62,838 nucleotides of DNA from Gallionella sp. (lineage in GTDB: Bacteria > Pseudomonadota > Gammaproteobacteria > Burkholderiales > Gallionellaceae). The stretch lies in contig JABEVG010000041.1 of NCBI GenBank assembly GCA_013044075.1, positions 1-62,838 on the forward strand, written 5' to 3'. The notes under the pieces were generated by a model. That model was not told where the DNA came from. It saw nothing but the letters and a program-made list of their open reading frames with translations, and ran no database searches. A program made the translations under genes and the position numbers. The first letter of the stretch is position 1; every line of letters starts with the position of its first letter. Positions 8,056 through 20,155 of this stretch are shown here, piece after piece.

Positions 8056-9339
8056 TTACGCGGCACGAGTTTCTAGTTGCACGACATCTGCACTTTTCCT
8101 CAATCCCGCCGATTTCAAAATATGGTCAGTGATCCGTTGCATGTGAACCCTGAGCCTTTCTACTTCGTTAATAATATAGCCGAAAGTAACGTCATTGCTA
8201 GACTTGTGATTGATGAGATGCTTCAACGCATAGGCCGGGGTATCTAAGCTGTCGGCAATAGTCGAAAAGGTTCTACGCAAGTCGTGAATGATAAATTCAA
8301 CGCCTGACTCTGCGGTAACACGTGCCATGATTTTCTTAGGCTCAACGATATAGCCCTTCTCACCACCTCCCGGAAAAACGTACTCGGATGTTCTGGTTTC
8401 AAATCGAGCTTTGAGCATGTCGTATAAATAATCGCTAAGCGGAAGTGTATGGTCTAAATGATTCTTCGTGTCACGGGCGGTAACCGTCTTCGCCTTTAGA
8501 TCAACATCCGACCACATTAGACTGGCAGCCTCTTCTCGACGGAATCCGGTGAATAGGAGCAGCAGTAGATAGTCCCGCGTAGTTTCACGGGATTGGTAAC
8601 TACCTTCATTCTTCAAATTCAATACCGCCTTCAACCACGGATCAATGTCATGCTGCTTGATGACAGTTTTTCTCCGATCAATTTTGTACCATGCACGGGT
8701 CTGGGTCAAACGAGTGACCGGGTTGGCCGGAATGAGTGGATTCCCTTTGCTGTCTTCATATTTTGCGATGGCAAAATTAAACAGCGACCGTAAAAGGCGC
8801 ATAGCTAAGTTTGCTTGGGCTTCACTTCGCTTGCCAATTAGCGCATGGCGTTTTCCCACCATGTCCTTCGAGATTTCCGTTAACGGCTTGTTATACCAGT
8901 CGGCAAATAGGATCGGCTTTTCTCTAACGTCCTTTCGCGGGGATTTTGCTTTCGGCAGGATTCCGAACATGCGCTTGTAGTCATAGACGGTACGCTCCTT
9001 GAGGTTTTTTCTCGCGGCCAGAAAATCAGTAAGCACCTCACCCAAAGTAATGGCTCGTAGTTTTTTCTCAGCCTTGATGTCGTTTGGATTTATCCCGCAG
9101 GCCATATTTGCCAAATGTTTCTTGGCCTCTTGTCGAGCCATCTCCGGGGTGAATGGGCCATGCTTCCCAATTGTTACCCGGCGGACTTTCCCGGAAACTT
9201 TTGTTTCGACCACATACGTTTTTGCAGTACGTCCAACGCGAAGGGCAAAACCCTTCAACTCCGTGTCTCGATGGAATTCCTGCCCATCTTCAAGAAGCGA
9301 AATTGAATCAACGTATGACTTGGTTAATTTGTGGTGCAT
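8056..9339 (-). CDS. int: Tyrosine integrase (P4/tRNA-targeting type)
   Basis: The 427-residue protein has an N-terminal DUF4102-like arm-binding domain (about 1-95), a SAM-like core-binding domain and a C-terminal catalytic domain with the complete set R267 (GFRREE), K292 (DTKNH), H352 and R355 (HDLRR), H378 and Tyr388 (FGYI). It should insert the element into the 3' end of tRNA-Asn, whose remaining half starts 160 bp upstream of the gene. Dyads at 9377-9397 and 9440-9456 lie in its promoter region. It appears intact. Confidence 0.95.
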   Translation of the reverse strand: MHHKLTKSYVDSISLLEDGQEFHRDTELKGFALRVGRTAKTYVVETKVSGKVRRVTIGKHGPFTPEMARQEAKKHLANMACGINPNDIKAEKKLRAITLGEVLTDFLAARKNLKERTVYDYKRMFGILPKAKSPRKDVREKPILFADWYNKPLTEISKDMVGKRHALIGKRSEAQANLAMRLLRSLFNFAIAKYEDSKGNPLIPANPVTRLTQTRAWYKIDRRKTVIKQHDIDPWLKAVLNLKNEGSYQSRETTRDYLLLLLFTGFRREEAASLMWSDVDLKAKTVTARDTKNHLDHTLPLSDYLYDMLKARFETRTSEYVFPGGGEKGYIVEPKKIMARVTAESGVEFIIHDLRRTFSTIADSLDTPAYALKHLINHKSSNDVTFGYIINEVERLRVHMQRITDHILKSAGLRKSADVVQLETRAA

Positions 9340-9376
9340 CTCAATACCCCCTAGTTAAAAAGTAGACCATTAGTAG

Positions 9377-9397
9377 ACCGAATAGGTCACATTCGGT
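9377..9397. promoter_or_regulatory. Inverted repeat upstream of integrase
   Basis: The arms accgaat and attcggt (7 bp, perfect) flank aggtcac, 38 bp upstream of the integrase start. Two gtagacc direct repeats precede it at 9362 and 9373. These are candidates for integrase arm-type sites or an AlpA-like operator. Confidence 0.45.
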
Positions 9398-9439
9398 AAA
9401 AATGAATAACAGGGGATATTATACCAACTACTTGATTTC

Positions 9440-9456
9440 ATTGATAATTTATCAAT
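9440..9456. promoter_or_regulatory. Near-perfect AT-rich palindrome between int and att
   Basis: attgataa and ttatcaat meet around a single T. It lies between the integrase gene and the tRNA fragment, where accessory recombination proteins usually bind. Confidence 0.35.
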
Positions 9457-9499
9457 ACATCGCAATCGGTAGCAACTGGTAATAAGGTATTATTTGAAA

Positions 9500-9544
9500 C
9501 TGTTAATCCGCAGGTCCCTGGTTCGAGTCCAGGTCGGGGAGCCA
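9500..9544 (+). other. attR: 3' half of tRNA-Asn (GUU)
   Basis: From the anticodon loop (ctgttaa, anticodon GTT) through the T-arm (ggttcgagtcc) to the terminal CCA, these 45 bp equal the 3' half of a tRNA-Asn. No 5' half precedes it; the upstream DNA is AT-rich element sequence. A rho-independent terminator follows at once, as expected for the native end of the tRNA gene. This is therefore the right attachment site, and the rebuilt complete tRNA-Asn should stand at the left end of the element, outside the window. Confidence 0.88.
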
Positions 9545-9552
9545 GATATATA

Positions 9553-9580
9553 AAGCCTTGCAGCGATGCGAGGCTTTTTT
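9553..9580 (+). terminator. Rho-independent terminator of the former tRNA-Asn gene
   Basis: Arms aagccttgc (9553-9561) and gcgaggctt (9568-9576) pair with one G-U, close a 6-base loop, and are followed by a T-run. It lies 8 bp after the tRNA CCA end. Confidence 0.85.
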
Positions 9581-9779
9581 ATTCTACCAAGTTCATTTGG
9601 CCGACAAATATCGATGTTGTCGCACATCTAAAAACAGTTAGACCTTGTGCGTGGGCTGACAACACGCATTGATGGACGAAAAGTATGCATTTGGAACAAG
9701 CCACGCAAGAAAAAGCTGCTGTCGCCGCTCAGGCCTGATACCCGTGTTGCGATTATAAAAATCGTGTGTGTATTGTTGT

Positions 9780-9871
9780 TGGTGCCCGGAACCGGAATCG
9801 AACCGGTACGCACGTTTTACGGTTGCGACGGATTTTAAGTCCGTTGTGTCTACCAATTTCACCACCCGGGC
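9780..9871 (-). tRNA. tRNA-Leu (UAA)
   Basis: The minus strand folds as a class II tRNA: acceptor GCCCGGG pairs with TCCGGGC before CCA, the anticodon loop is cttaaaa (anticodon TAA), a long variable arm follows, and the T-loop is GTTCGATTC. CCA is encoded at 9782-9780. It reads leucine UUA and UUG codons. Confidence 0.95.
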
Positions 9872-10168
9872 GAGTGATTTGAATGCAAAAAACAAGGTTT
9901 TTTGTGATGGATTTATAGCCTGTAAAGATGATTTTTTACCGGACTTATAAGCCGATTGATATTGGATAGGAATCGGCAATATTCCGCGCGATTGTCACTG
10001 CGTATTGTTATTTGTGTGCCCACCAAAACAGCGGCGCGGATTCTAGCACAGCTCGGTCGATTCATCTAAACGAAACCGCACAAACGAAACCGCGCAAAAC
10101 CAGCCAGCGATGGCAACGCGCTGCAGGTTCCTGATTACACCGTGATTACGCATGATGCTAGAGCTGGG
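9872..10168. other. Intergenic region upstream of tRNA-Leu
   Basis: This stretch of almost 300 bp should hold the tRNA-Leu promoter on the minus strand and the 3' end of the DUF4149 transcript. Short repeats (aaacgaaaccgc twice near 10069-10094) are visible but no gene is supported. Confidence 0.4.
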
Positions 10169-10660
10169 TTACAAAAAATCCGACTTGTCTGATGTTTGCT
10201 CGGGCTGGCTTTTGACTAACAGATACAAACCCAGCAGGCTTTCCATCAGGTACAAAATGCTCGATATGCCGTGCAGTATCTTGAATCTATCCGCGAACGC
10301 ACTGTGCATCACATCTAACGGCAGAGCCTGTATTTTTAGGTTCGCCATTACCGGTGACAAACCGAATTGGATAATCAGGCCGATTACCAGCATTGTGGTG
10401 ATGACCCAAAAGGTCTGTTCACGCCAGATTTTTTCTGGTTTTCCGCAGACAGTGCAAATTTTGTGTAGTAATAAAATCCCACCGCACGTCAGTCCTAGGT
10501 ATCCGACGGCTTTGAGCATTTCGCCCGCGAGCATGCCGGATAATTGTCTGTCGGGTTGCGCGTGGAATATCAATGGCACGGCGAGATAGCCGATAGACCA
10601 TAAGCCGCCGACCCAGGCGGTGAGGGCGATTGCGGGGAGGTGGAGGAATATTCTTTTCAT
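10169..10660 (-). CDS. DUF4149-type integral membrane protein
   Basis: The 163-residue protein has four predicted membrane helices: FLHLPAIALTAWVGGLWSIG, the AVGYLGLTCGGILLLHK segment, WVITTMLVIGLIIQFGL and ISSILYLMESLLGLYLLV. Length and the PVMANLKIQ segment fit DUF4149 (TMEM205-like) proteins, whose function is unknown. The start at 10660 is chosen because translation further upstream would overlap the selO 3' end; its ribosome-binding site is weak. Confidence 0.65.
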   Translation of the reverse strand: MKRIFLHLPAIALTAWVGGLWSIGYLAVPLIFHAQPDRQLSGMLAGEMLKAVGYLGLTCGGILLLHKICTVCGKPEKIWREQTFWVITTMLVIGLIIQFGLSPVMANLKIQALPLDVMHSAFADRFKILHGISSILYLMESLLGLYLLVKSQPEQTSDKSDFL

Positions 10661-10676
10661 GGGAAAGCGTAGCACA

Positions 10677-12140
10677 TCAGGAGGAACAACTGACCAGGAT
10701 GCCGCGCGCCGATTCAGGGGCTGGGGTCGCATAGCGTTGCATTTCGGGCTGTTCGTCATAGGGATTGCTTAGCAAGTCGAGCAGTCTGTCGATCTCGGAG
10801 AAGTCGCGTTGTTGTTCGGCTTGCTCGATGGCGATCTGCGCGAGGTGGTTACGCAAGATATATTTCGGATTGACTTCATCCATGCGCGCTTTGCGCACAG
10901 CGTCTGTGTTGCCATTCAGTCGGGTGCGATATTGAGCGGCCCATGCATCGAACGCTGCGCGGTCTGCAAACTGGTCGCGCAGTGCGTGATTGTCGGCACT
11001 TGCAGCGGAGTCGAAATTACCCAGGTCGCGAAATGAATTGGTGTAGTCGAGCCGATTGTTTTGCAACAACTTGAGCCAGCCGTCTATCAAGGAAAAATCT
11101 TCCAATGCGGGATCATATAGCCCCAATTTTCCACCCATCAAAGCCACGTAATGCTGGTAATAAGCCGGTGCGTAACTCTCCAGGATTTCATCGCTATCTG
11201 CCTTGCTAACCAATCCGGACAAGGCTTGCGCGAGACAGGATAGATTCCACAGTCCGACCTGCGGCTGTTGGTCGTAAGCGTAGCGACCTTGCGGGTCGGA
11301 GTGATTGCAGATGTGGCCGGGGTCGTAACGTTCCATGAAGCCGAACGGCCCGTAGTCCAGCGTCAGCCCCAATATCGACATGTTGTCCGTGTTCATCACG
11401 CCATGACAAAAGCCTACTGCTTGCCAGTGCGCCATCAGTTTGGCGGTGCGCGAGGTGACTTCCTTGAAAAGCAAACGGTACTTGTCATCAGCGTCTGAAA
11501 ACTCTGGATAGTGGTTGTCGATGACGTGATCGGCGAGTGCGGCGATGTGCTCATATTGGCCGCGATAGAAGAACACTTCGAACGAGCCGAAGCGCACATG
11601 AGAGGGAGCGAGGCGGGTGAGCACGGCTGCGGTCTAGGCAGTCTCGCGGTACACGGGTTCATCACTGCCCACGATGCACAAGGCGCGACTGGTCGGTATG
11701 CCCAGCGCGTGCATGGCTTCCGAACACAGGTATTCGCGGATGCTGGAACGCAGTACGGCACGGCCATCTCCACGGCGCGAATAGGGCGTGATGCCGGAGC
11801 CTTTGAGCTGCACTTCCCAATGCTCGTCTGCGTGATTGCGTATCTCGCCCAGCGTGATGGCGCGCCCATCGCCCAGTTGCGGGACAAACTGGCCGAACTG
11901 GTGTCCGGCATAGAGCATCGCCAGCGGCTCGGCGTTGGGCGGTAAACGGTTGCCGCTGAAGTGTTCGGCAAAATCGGCACGTTGTGCTTCGTCACTGTTG
12001 AGATCGATCAAACGCGCGGCACGTGTGTTGAAACTGACCAGGTAGGGCGAGGGCAACGGAGTCGGTTTGACGCGGCTGTAGAACTGCTCCGGTAAATGCG
12101 CGTAGCGGTTGGCAAAGTTCAACTGATGGAGTTTGTGCAT
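10677..12140 (-). pseudogene. selO: SelO (YdiU) AMPylase, interrupted by an in-frame amber codon
   Basis: Two same-frame pieces make one SelO: 12140-11637 (LYAGHQFGQFVPQLGDGRA, KGSGITPYSRRGDGRAVLRS) and 11633-10677 (SHVRFGSFEVF, GVMNTDNMSILGLTLDYGP). Between VYRETA and TAAVLTRL a TAG at 11636-11634 replaces a codon, almost certainly Glu (GAG to TAG). Nothing is missing and the frame does not shift; the restored length is about 487 residues, the family norm. SelO transfers AMP to Ser, Thr or Tyr of target proteins in redox stress. A GTG at 11624 could restart translation of the C-terminal piece but would separate the nucleotide-binding residues. Read error, nonsense mutation or readthrough are all possible. 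Confidence 0.85.
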
Positions 12141-12296
12141 GGTGGAGGGTAAGGCGATCAAGAGGTTGCATGCTAGATAGCTTGAGTGTATCGGTCAAGT
12201 AATGCCGCGCGCTCATACCGTGACTTTGTCTTGGTGAGGCGGATAGTCAAATCAACTCGACTCCGCTACGCTGGACTCGGCGGAGGATTGCTTGCC

Positions 12297-12665
12297 ATGA
12301 CTAAACCTTTCACCCCTGATCACGCACGGCTCGACCGCGTTGTCACCGAGGCGCGCCGGCAGCGCGAATTGCGCGAGACCGGCTATCGCGAACGGGCACT
12401 CAAGTTATTTCCCTGGATATGCGGCCGGTGCGGTCGCGAGTTTTCGGGAATGCGCGTGCGCGAATTGACCGTGCATCATAAAGATCACAACCACGATAAC
12501 AATCCAGGCGATGGCAGCAACTGGGAGTTGCTGTGCGTGTACTGTCACGACAACGAACATTCGCGTGCGCTGGACGAAGCGGCGAGAGGCAGGAGGGTGG
12601 AGGAACTGGCACCGGCAACCCACCACCCCTTCGCCGATTTGAAATTGCTGCTGAAGAAAAAATGA
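12297..12665 (+). CDS. yajD: YajD-like HNH nuclease
   Basis: This 122-residue protein has paired Cys motifs (CGRCGREF and CVYCHDNEH) around an HNH core (LTVHHKDHNHDNN), as in the YajD family of HNH nucleases. The metal-finger fold and HH-N-H residues appear intact. Function in cells is not well defined. The start at 12297 follows GGAGG at proper spacing. It is divergent from selO. Confidence 0.88.
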   Translation: MTKPFTPDHARLDRVVTEARRQRELRETGYRERALKLFPWICGRCGREFSGMRVRELTVHHKDHNHDNNPGDGSNWELLCVYCHDNEHSRALDEAARGRRVEELAPATHHPFADLKLLLKKK

Positions 12666-12780
12666 TCGGCTGGATGCGCGGTGCCGCATACGATGTTGTT
12701 TGCCCATGTACTGGTGCCCATGACTGTCTTGTCCGGAAAATGCTTTAGAATTCCGGCGGTCTGTGTACGGGTGGGATGCA

Positions 12781-13266
12781 ATGAAAAGAATCGGGGTGGT
12801 GTTTGTGTGCATGGGCAATATCTGCCGATCGCCCACTGCGGAAGCGGTGTTTCGCCAGTATGTGGAGCGCGCCGGTTTGGCGGGGCAGATAGTCATCGAT
12901 TCGGCTGGTACGCATGATTACCATGTCGGTTCGCCGCCCGACAGCCGCACGCAGCGGGCGGCGCAACAGCGCGGTTTTGACATGACCCAGTTACGCGGAC
13001 GACAAGTCGAGGCAGCGGATTTTTCGCGCTTCGATTATGTGCTGGCGATGGACAGCGCGAACCTGGCGATATTGAATCGACTCGCTCCCAAGGACAGTAC
13101 GGTACAAGCGCGCTTGTTCCTCGATTATGCGCATCACCACGTCGAGCGCGAAGTGCCCGATCCCTACTACGGTGGCATGGACGGTTTCGAGCGAGTGCTG
13201 GATATGGTGGAAGATGCGGCGGCGGGATTGTTGCAGCATCTCCGCGAGCGACATTTTCAGGACTGA
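12781..13266 (+). CDS. Low-molecular-weight protein tyrosine phosphatase
   Basis: The 161-residue protein has the P-loop VCMGNICRSPT with nucleophile Cys10 and Arg16, and the general-acid aspartate in VPDPYYGG (Asp127). It removes phosphate from phosphotyrosine; bacterial members often act on capsule or exopolysaccharide BY-kinases, though none is seen nearby. The start at 12781 follows GGGTGGG. The cysteine pair in the P-loop (C10 and C15) is the one that confers redox control in the family. Confidence 0.93.
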   Translation: MKRIGVVFVCMGNICRSPTAEAVFRQYVERAGLAGQIVIDSAGTHDYHVGSPPDSRTQRAAQQRGFDMTQLRGRQVEAADFSRFDYVLAMDSANLAILNRLAPKDSTVQARLFLDYAHHHVEREVPDPYYGGMDGFERVLDMVEDAAAGLLQHLRERHFQD

Positions 13267-13438
13267 CGTTTTTTATCCCGACTCTATCTCCATCGTGATG
13301 CATCGAAATCAGCAATGGAAATTGTGTTTCCCTTGTTATTGTGTGTGTTGAGTCCGCTGTATCGGTAAGGTGCAATGTCAACCCTTGGCAGGCTCTGGGC
13401 GAACGGTTTATTTTGATGAATTTATTGAAGGAAAGAAC

Positions 13439-14488
13439 ATGGGTTTAGGGCCGGTGATGCTGGATGTGGCGGGTACGCGGCTGACTGCCGAAGATGAGGC
13501 GCGCTTGCTTCATCCGCTGGTGGGCGGTGTGATCTTGTTCAGGCGCAATTATGAATCGCCCGCCCAGCTCACCGCGCTGACAGGTGCTATCCACGCGCTG
13601 CGCAGTCCGCCGTTGTTGATCGCCGTCGATCACGAGGGCGGTCGGGTGCAGCGTTTTCGCGAGGGATTTACCAATATCCCCGCGATGCGCGAGCTGGGCA
13701 AAATATGGGACGCGCATCCGCAGAAAGCTCGTCATCTCGCGCAACAAACGGGTTTCGTGTTGGCGTCTGAACTGCGCGGTTGTGGCGTGGATTTTAGTTT
13801 TACGCCGGTGCTGGACATGGACTACGGGCAGAGTTCGGTGATCGGTGATCGTGCGTTCCATAAGGATGCGCAAGCCATTGCCGAGCTGGCGCACAGTCTG
13901 TTGCAGGGACTCAAGCAGGGCGGTATGCACACGGTGGGCAAGCACTTTCCGGGACACGGTTTTGTTGCCGCTGATTCGCATCTGGATATTCCCGTCGATG
14001 AGCGCGAGTTCGTGGACATCGAACTGGCCGATCTGATTCCGTTCCGGCAGATGATCGGATATGGATTGACGGCGGTGATGCCCGCCCACGTCATTTACCC
14101 GAAAGTGGACAGTCGCCCGGCAGGTTTTTCGCCGGTGTGGTTGAAGAAAATCTTGCGCGAACAATTGGGTTTTGAAGGTGTGATCTTCAGCGACGATCTG
14201 AGCATGGAGGGGGCGACCGTGGCGGGCAATATCGTGCAACGCGCACAAGCCGCGCTGCAAGCCGGTTGCGACATGGTGCTGGTATGCAACAAGCCGGAAT
14301 CGGCGGATGAACTGTTGCGCGGTCTGCATTGGGAGATGCCGGTGACCAGCCGTGCGCGCCTGGTTCATATGCGCGGTGCGCCGCATCCGATCGAACTGGC
14401 AAAGCTGCATGAGCAGCCGCACTTCCTCAAGGCGTTGAGCGAGGTGGCCGGCATCGGTATGAGCAGTCCAGAATTGCCGTTGGCTTAG
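13439..14488 (+). CDS. nagZ: Beta-N-acetylhexosaminidase NagZ (peptidoglycan recycling)
   Basis: This 349-residue GH3 protein contains the NagZ signature [14 protein letters not shown] (residues 168-181) and the nucleophile Asp in [10 protein letters not shown] (about 252). It removes GlcNAc from imported anhydro-muropeptides in the cytoplasm, giving products that feed recycling and, in some species, AmpC induction. Length fits the family. The ATG at 13439 is preceded by AAGGAAAG; an upstream in-frame start would add unmatched residues. Confidence 0.95.
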   Translation: MGLGPVMLDVAGTRLTAEDEARLLHPLVGGVILFRRNYESPAQLTALTGAIHALRSPPLLIAVDHEGGRVQRFREGFTNIPAMRELGKIWDAHPQKARHLAQQTGFVLASELRGCGVDFSFTPVLDMDYGQSSVIGDRAFHKDAQAIAELAHSLLQGLKQGGMHTVGKHFPGHGFVAADSHLDIPVDEREFVDIELADLIPFRQMIGYGLTAVMPAHVIYPKVDSRPAGFSPVWLKKILREQLGFEGVIFSDDLSMEGATVAGNIVQRAQAALQAGCDMVLVCNKPESADELLRGLHWEMPVTSRARLVHMRGAPHPIELAKLHEQPHFLKALSEVAGIGMSSPELPLA

Positions 14489-14596
14489 GGATGTGCCAGC
14501 GCATTCGGATATGTCGTTCCCTTTGCTTTGCCATTTGCCACACCCCTTGCGATAATCCGCACCTGAACTTTCGCGCTGTGAATCGGGTATCCAGAT

Positions 14597-17709
<3,113 letters not shown>

Positions 17710-17899
17710 TTCTGGCTAGACCCAAATTGCCAATTTTTATGAATGGATTCAGCGGCATTGTTTTCGGATAGGTGGTCTTGTAATTCATGATGACTTCATT
17801 ACAATCCGCCCCCTCGGCTGTTCTGGTGGTGACATCGCAGACGGTCGGAGTGCAAGCTGGGAGCATAAAAAAATAACATCATGCCGATAGGGTCGATAA

Positions 17900-20149
17900 A
17901 TGAAAGCAAAAATGGTGGTGCGCCTGGGTTGCGCCGTACTGTGGTTCTGCGGGGTGTTGGCAAGTTCCTGGGCAAGCGCGTCCAATGGCGGCGGAGGCTG
18001 GGTGGCCCGCTCGGTTTCATTGCGTGATCTGGGGTTTGCCCAGTCCGCCACCCTCAATCAAAAAATTCGCGAACAGCATTTCTATTTCCCGATCGCACAA
18101 AATGCAACGATCAAAGAGGCTTACCTCGAGCTCGATGCCACGTATTTTCAGCAGTTCGCGAGTGCCGATGGCTTGACCGTTCTCATCAATGGCGTCCCCG
18201 TGCATACGCAGACGCTGGGGCAGCGTGCCCTGCCATCGTTCCTCAAAATGACCGGTGGGGATGGTCGGCCCCTGGATATTGGGACCCCGGCCGGTGAAGA
18301 AATCCACTTGTATTTTCCCCTGAAAAATCTCGACCCGACTGCGCGCTTTGTCGATGTCGCTTTGTTGTTAAACTCGCAAGTCGATGCGGAGCGGTGTACT
18401 GAAGTAATCGGGCGGGGAAACGAGTTGCGCCTCAATCCGCCCAGCCGTCTGCATTATCTGTACGCACCCGACAGCGTGCGCGATGTGCGTTCGTTCCTGA
18501 CCGTGTTACCCCGATCCCCACTGGTCCTGTTGCCCTCCCAGATAGACGAGGGCGGGTACAAGACAGCCTTGCGTTTGCTGATGGGTTTGCGCAGCCGGGG
18601 ACTGGAACCCCGGTTGTTGCGTCTGCCCGCGATAGGTGATGTGGTGAGGGTGGATGACCTGCGTCTGCCCAAGGATTTCGCCGGCATGCCGTTCTTCCAG
18701 CCACTGGTGGCTGCCGCGCAGCGCAAACAGACATGGCGTATCGCTAATGAGAACGATGCCGCAGTCTGGCTGGCGGCGCGGCTGCTGTCGGAGCAGGGAT
18801 TGGCTGATGTGGTAGTGGATGCATCCAGCCTGCGCGGCGCATTCGTTCAGGCGGAACGGGTCTGGCTCGGTCAGGGGCTGTTGCCGCGTCTGCCTGCGGC
18901 GGTAGCGCGGGCATTGGAGTGGGCAAAAACGCCGGCTTCCCCGCAGGTGAATATCCGTCTGATGAATTGGCCGGGGATGCAAATGCTGCTGCTGGATGCG
19001 CCGGGCAAAAATCCGTCGGCCTTGCTGGCGGCTTCCTTCTGGTCCGAGATCGCCAATGGCGATGCACTGGGCGTGGCGCAGATCAGCCCGTTGAAGGTCG
19101 ATGCGCACACCCACCGTCTGATGATCGCGCAAAACCTTCCGGTGCAATATTTGCAGGGGATGGTGCGCTGGGATGTTCCCTTCACCGCGAAGCATTTGCC
19201 CAACGGCGAGCGTCCGAATGCCTTGCAACTCAACATCGTCTCGGCACACCGCACCGGGGATACCCCCGCCGTGGTGTCGGTGTTCATGAATGACTTTTTG
19301 CTTACGGCAAAAGATCTGCGCGGCGATGGCGAGGTGACCGCCGTGAGTGCCTTCGTTCCCCTGTACACACTGAAAGCCAATAACGTGGTGCGTATCGAGG
19401 TGACCGACACCGCGCACAAGAATTGCGCGAACGTCCAATCGCTGCCTGTGCAGGTGTTGCCGTCCAGTTATCTGGGGTTGGGCGGCGCGAGCGATGTCAA
19501 CGAGTTCTTTTCTTTGCTGCCGCTGCTGGATGACGATACCCGCGTGATCATTCCAGCCGGATATTTGCGTCATGCCGAAGACAGTCTGATGACGGTGAGC
19601 CGGGTGTTGCAGGGTTTGGCGATGTTTGCCGACGGTTTTAAACTGGAAGTGTCCGCCGACAGGGAAAAGGCGATGCGCGGACCGTTCGTGAGTTTCGAGG
19701 TGCTGCCCGCAAAAGCCAACAGCCTGGTCGATGCTCAGTTGGACAAACTGGTGGTGCGCGATAAAAAACGCAACACGGTGTTTGACAGCAAAGGGTTGGG
19801 CGGCTTGGCGGTGGTGCAAGTGATTGACGGACAAGGTGTGCTGGTGAGCCGCGTGGGGAGCGACGCGCTGAATCTGCAAGTGCCGCTGGAGTTTTCCAAC
19901 GGTAATCTGGTGGTCCTGGACAGTCAGGGCGTGAAGCTGACGCTGAATACCAATGACCCGCAGGACGAGTTTGACCTGAACGAATCGGGTCGCGGCCTGT
20001 TCTTCCTGATCGAGCGTTACCACGTGCCGTTCGTGATCGCGGTGATCGTGTTGTTGATTGCGTTGACTTTGCTGGTGATCCGCTCGGTGTTGAAAGAACG
20101 GCACAGAAGATTGGCACGCAGGCGGGACGACCAGCACGGCAAACCGTGA
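17900..20149 (+). CDS. BcsB-like periplasmic subunit of a polysaccharide synthase
   Basis: The 749-residue protein has a signal peptide (cleavage near ASSWASA), a long beta-rich periplasmic body resembling cellulose-synthase regulatory subunit BcsB (repeated carbohydrate-binding-like and flavodoxin-like modules), and one C-terminal membrane anchor (VPFVIAVIVLLIALTLLVIR). BcsB proteins hold the synthase in the inner membrane and guide the nascent glycan through the periplasm. The gene is directly followed, 6 bp on, by the NfrB-like transferase, so a role with that enzyme is likely. No cellulose operon genes (bcsA, bcsC, bcsZ) are present. Confidence 0.75.
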   Translation: MKAKMVVRLGCAVLWFCGVLASSWASASNGGGGWVARSVSLRDLGFAQSATLNQKIREQHFYFPIAQNATIKEAYLELDATYFQQFASADGLTVLINGVPVHTQTLGQRALPSFLKMTGGDGRPLDIGTPAGEEIHLYFPLKNLDPTARFVDVALLLNSQVDAERCTEVIGRGNELRLNPPSRLHYLYAPDSVRDVRSFLTVLPRSPLVLLPSQIDEGGYKTALRLLMGLRSRGLEPRLLRLPAIGDVVRVDDLRLPKDFAGMPFFQPLVAAAQRKQTWRIANENDAAVWLAARLLSEQGLADVVVDASSLRGAFVQAERVWLGQGLLPRLPAAVARALEWAKTPASPQVNIRLMNWPGMQMLLLDAPGKNPSALLAASFWSEIANGDALGVAQISPLKVDAHTHRLMIAQNLPVQYLQGMVRWDVPFTAKHLPNGERPNALQLNIVSAHRTGDTPAVVSVFMNDFLLTAKDLRGDGEVTAVSAFVPLYTLKANNVVRIEVTDTAHKNCANVQSLPVQVLPSSYLGLGGASDVNEFFSLLPLLDDDTRVIIPAGYLRHAEDSLMTVSRVLQGLAMFADGFKLEVSADREKAMRGPFVSFEVLPAKANSLVDAQLDKLVVRDKKRNTVFDSKGLGGLAVVQVIDGQGVLVSRVGSDALNLQVPLEFSNGNLVVLDSQGVKLTLNTNDPQDEFDLNESGRGLFFLIERYHVPFVIAVIVLLIALTLLVIRSVLKERHRRLARRRDDQHGKP

Positions 20150-20155
20150 TTGCAG

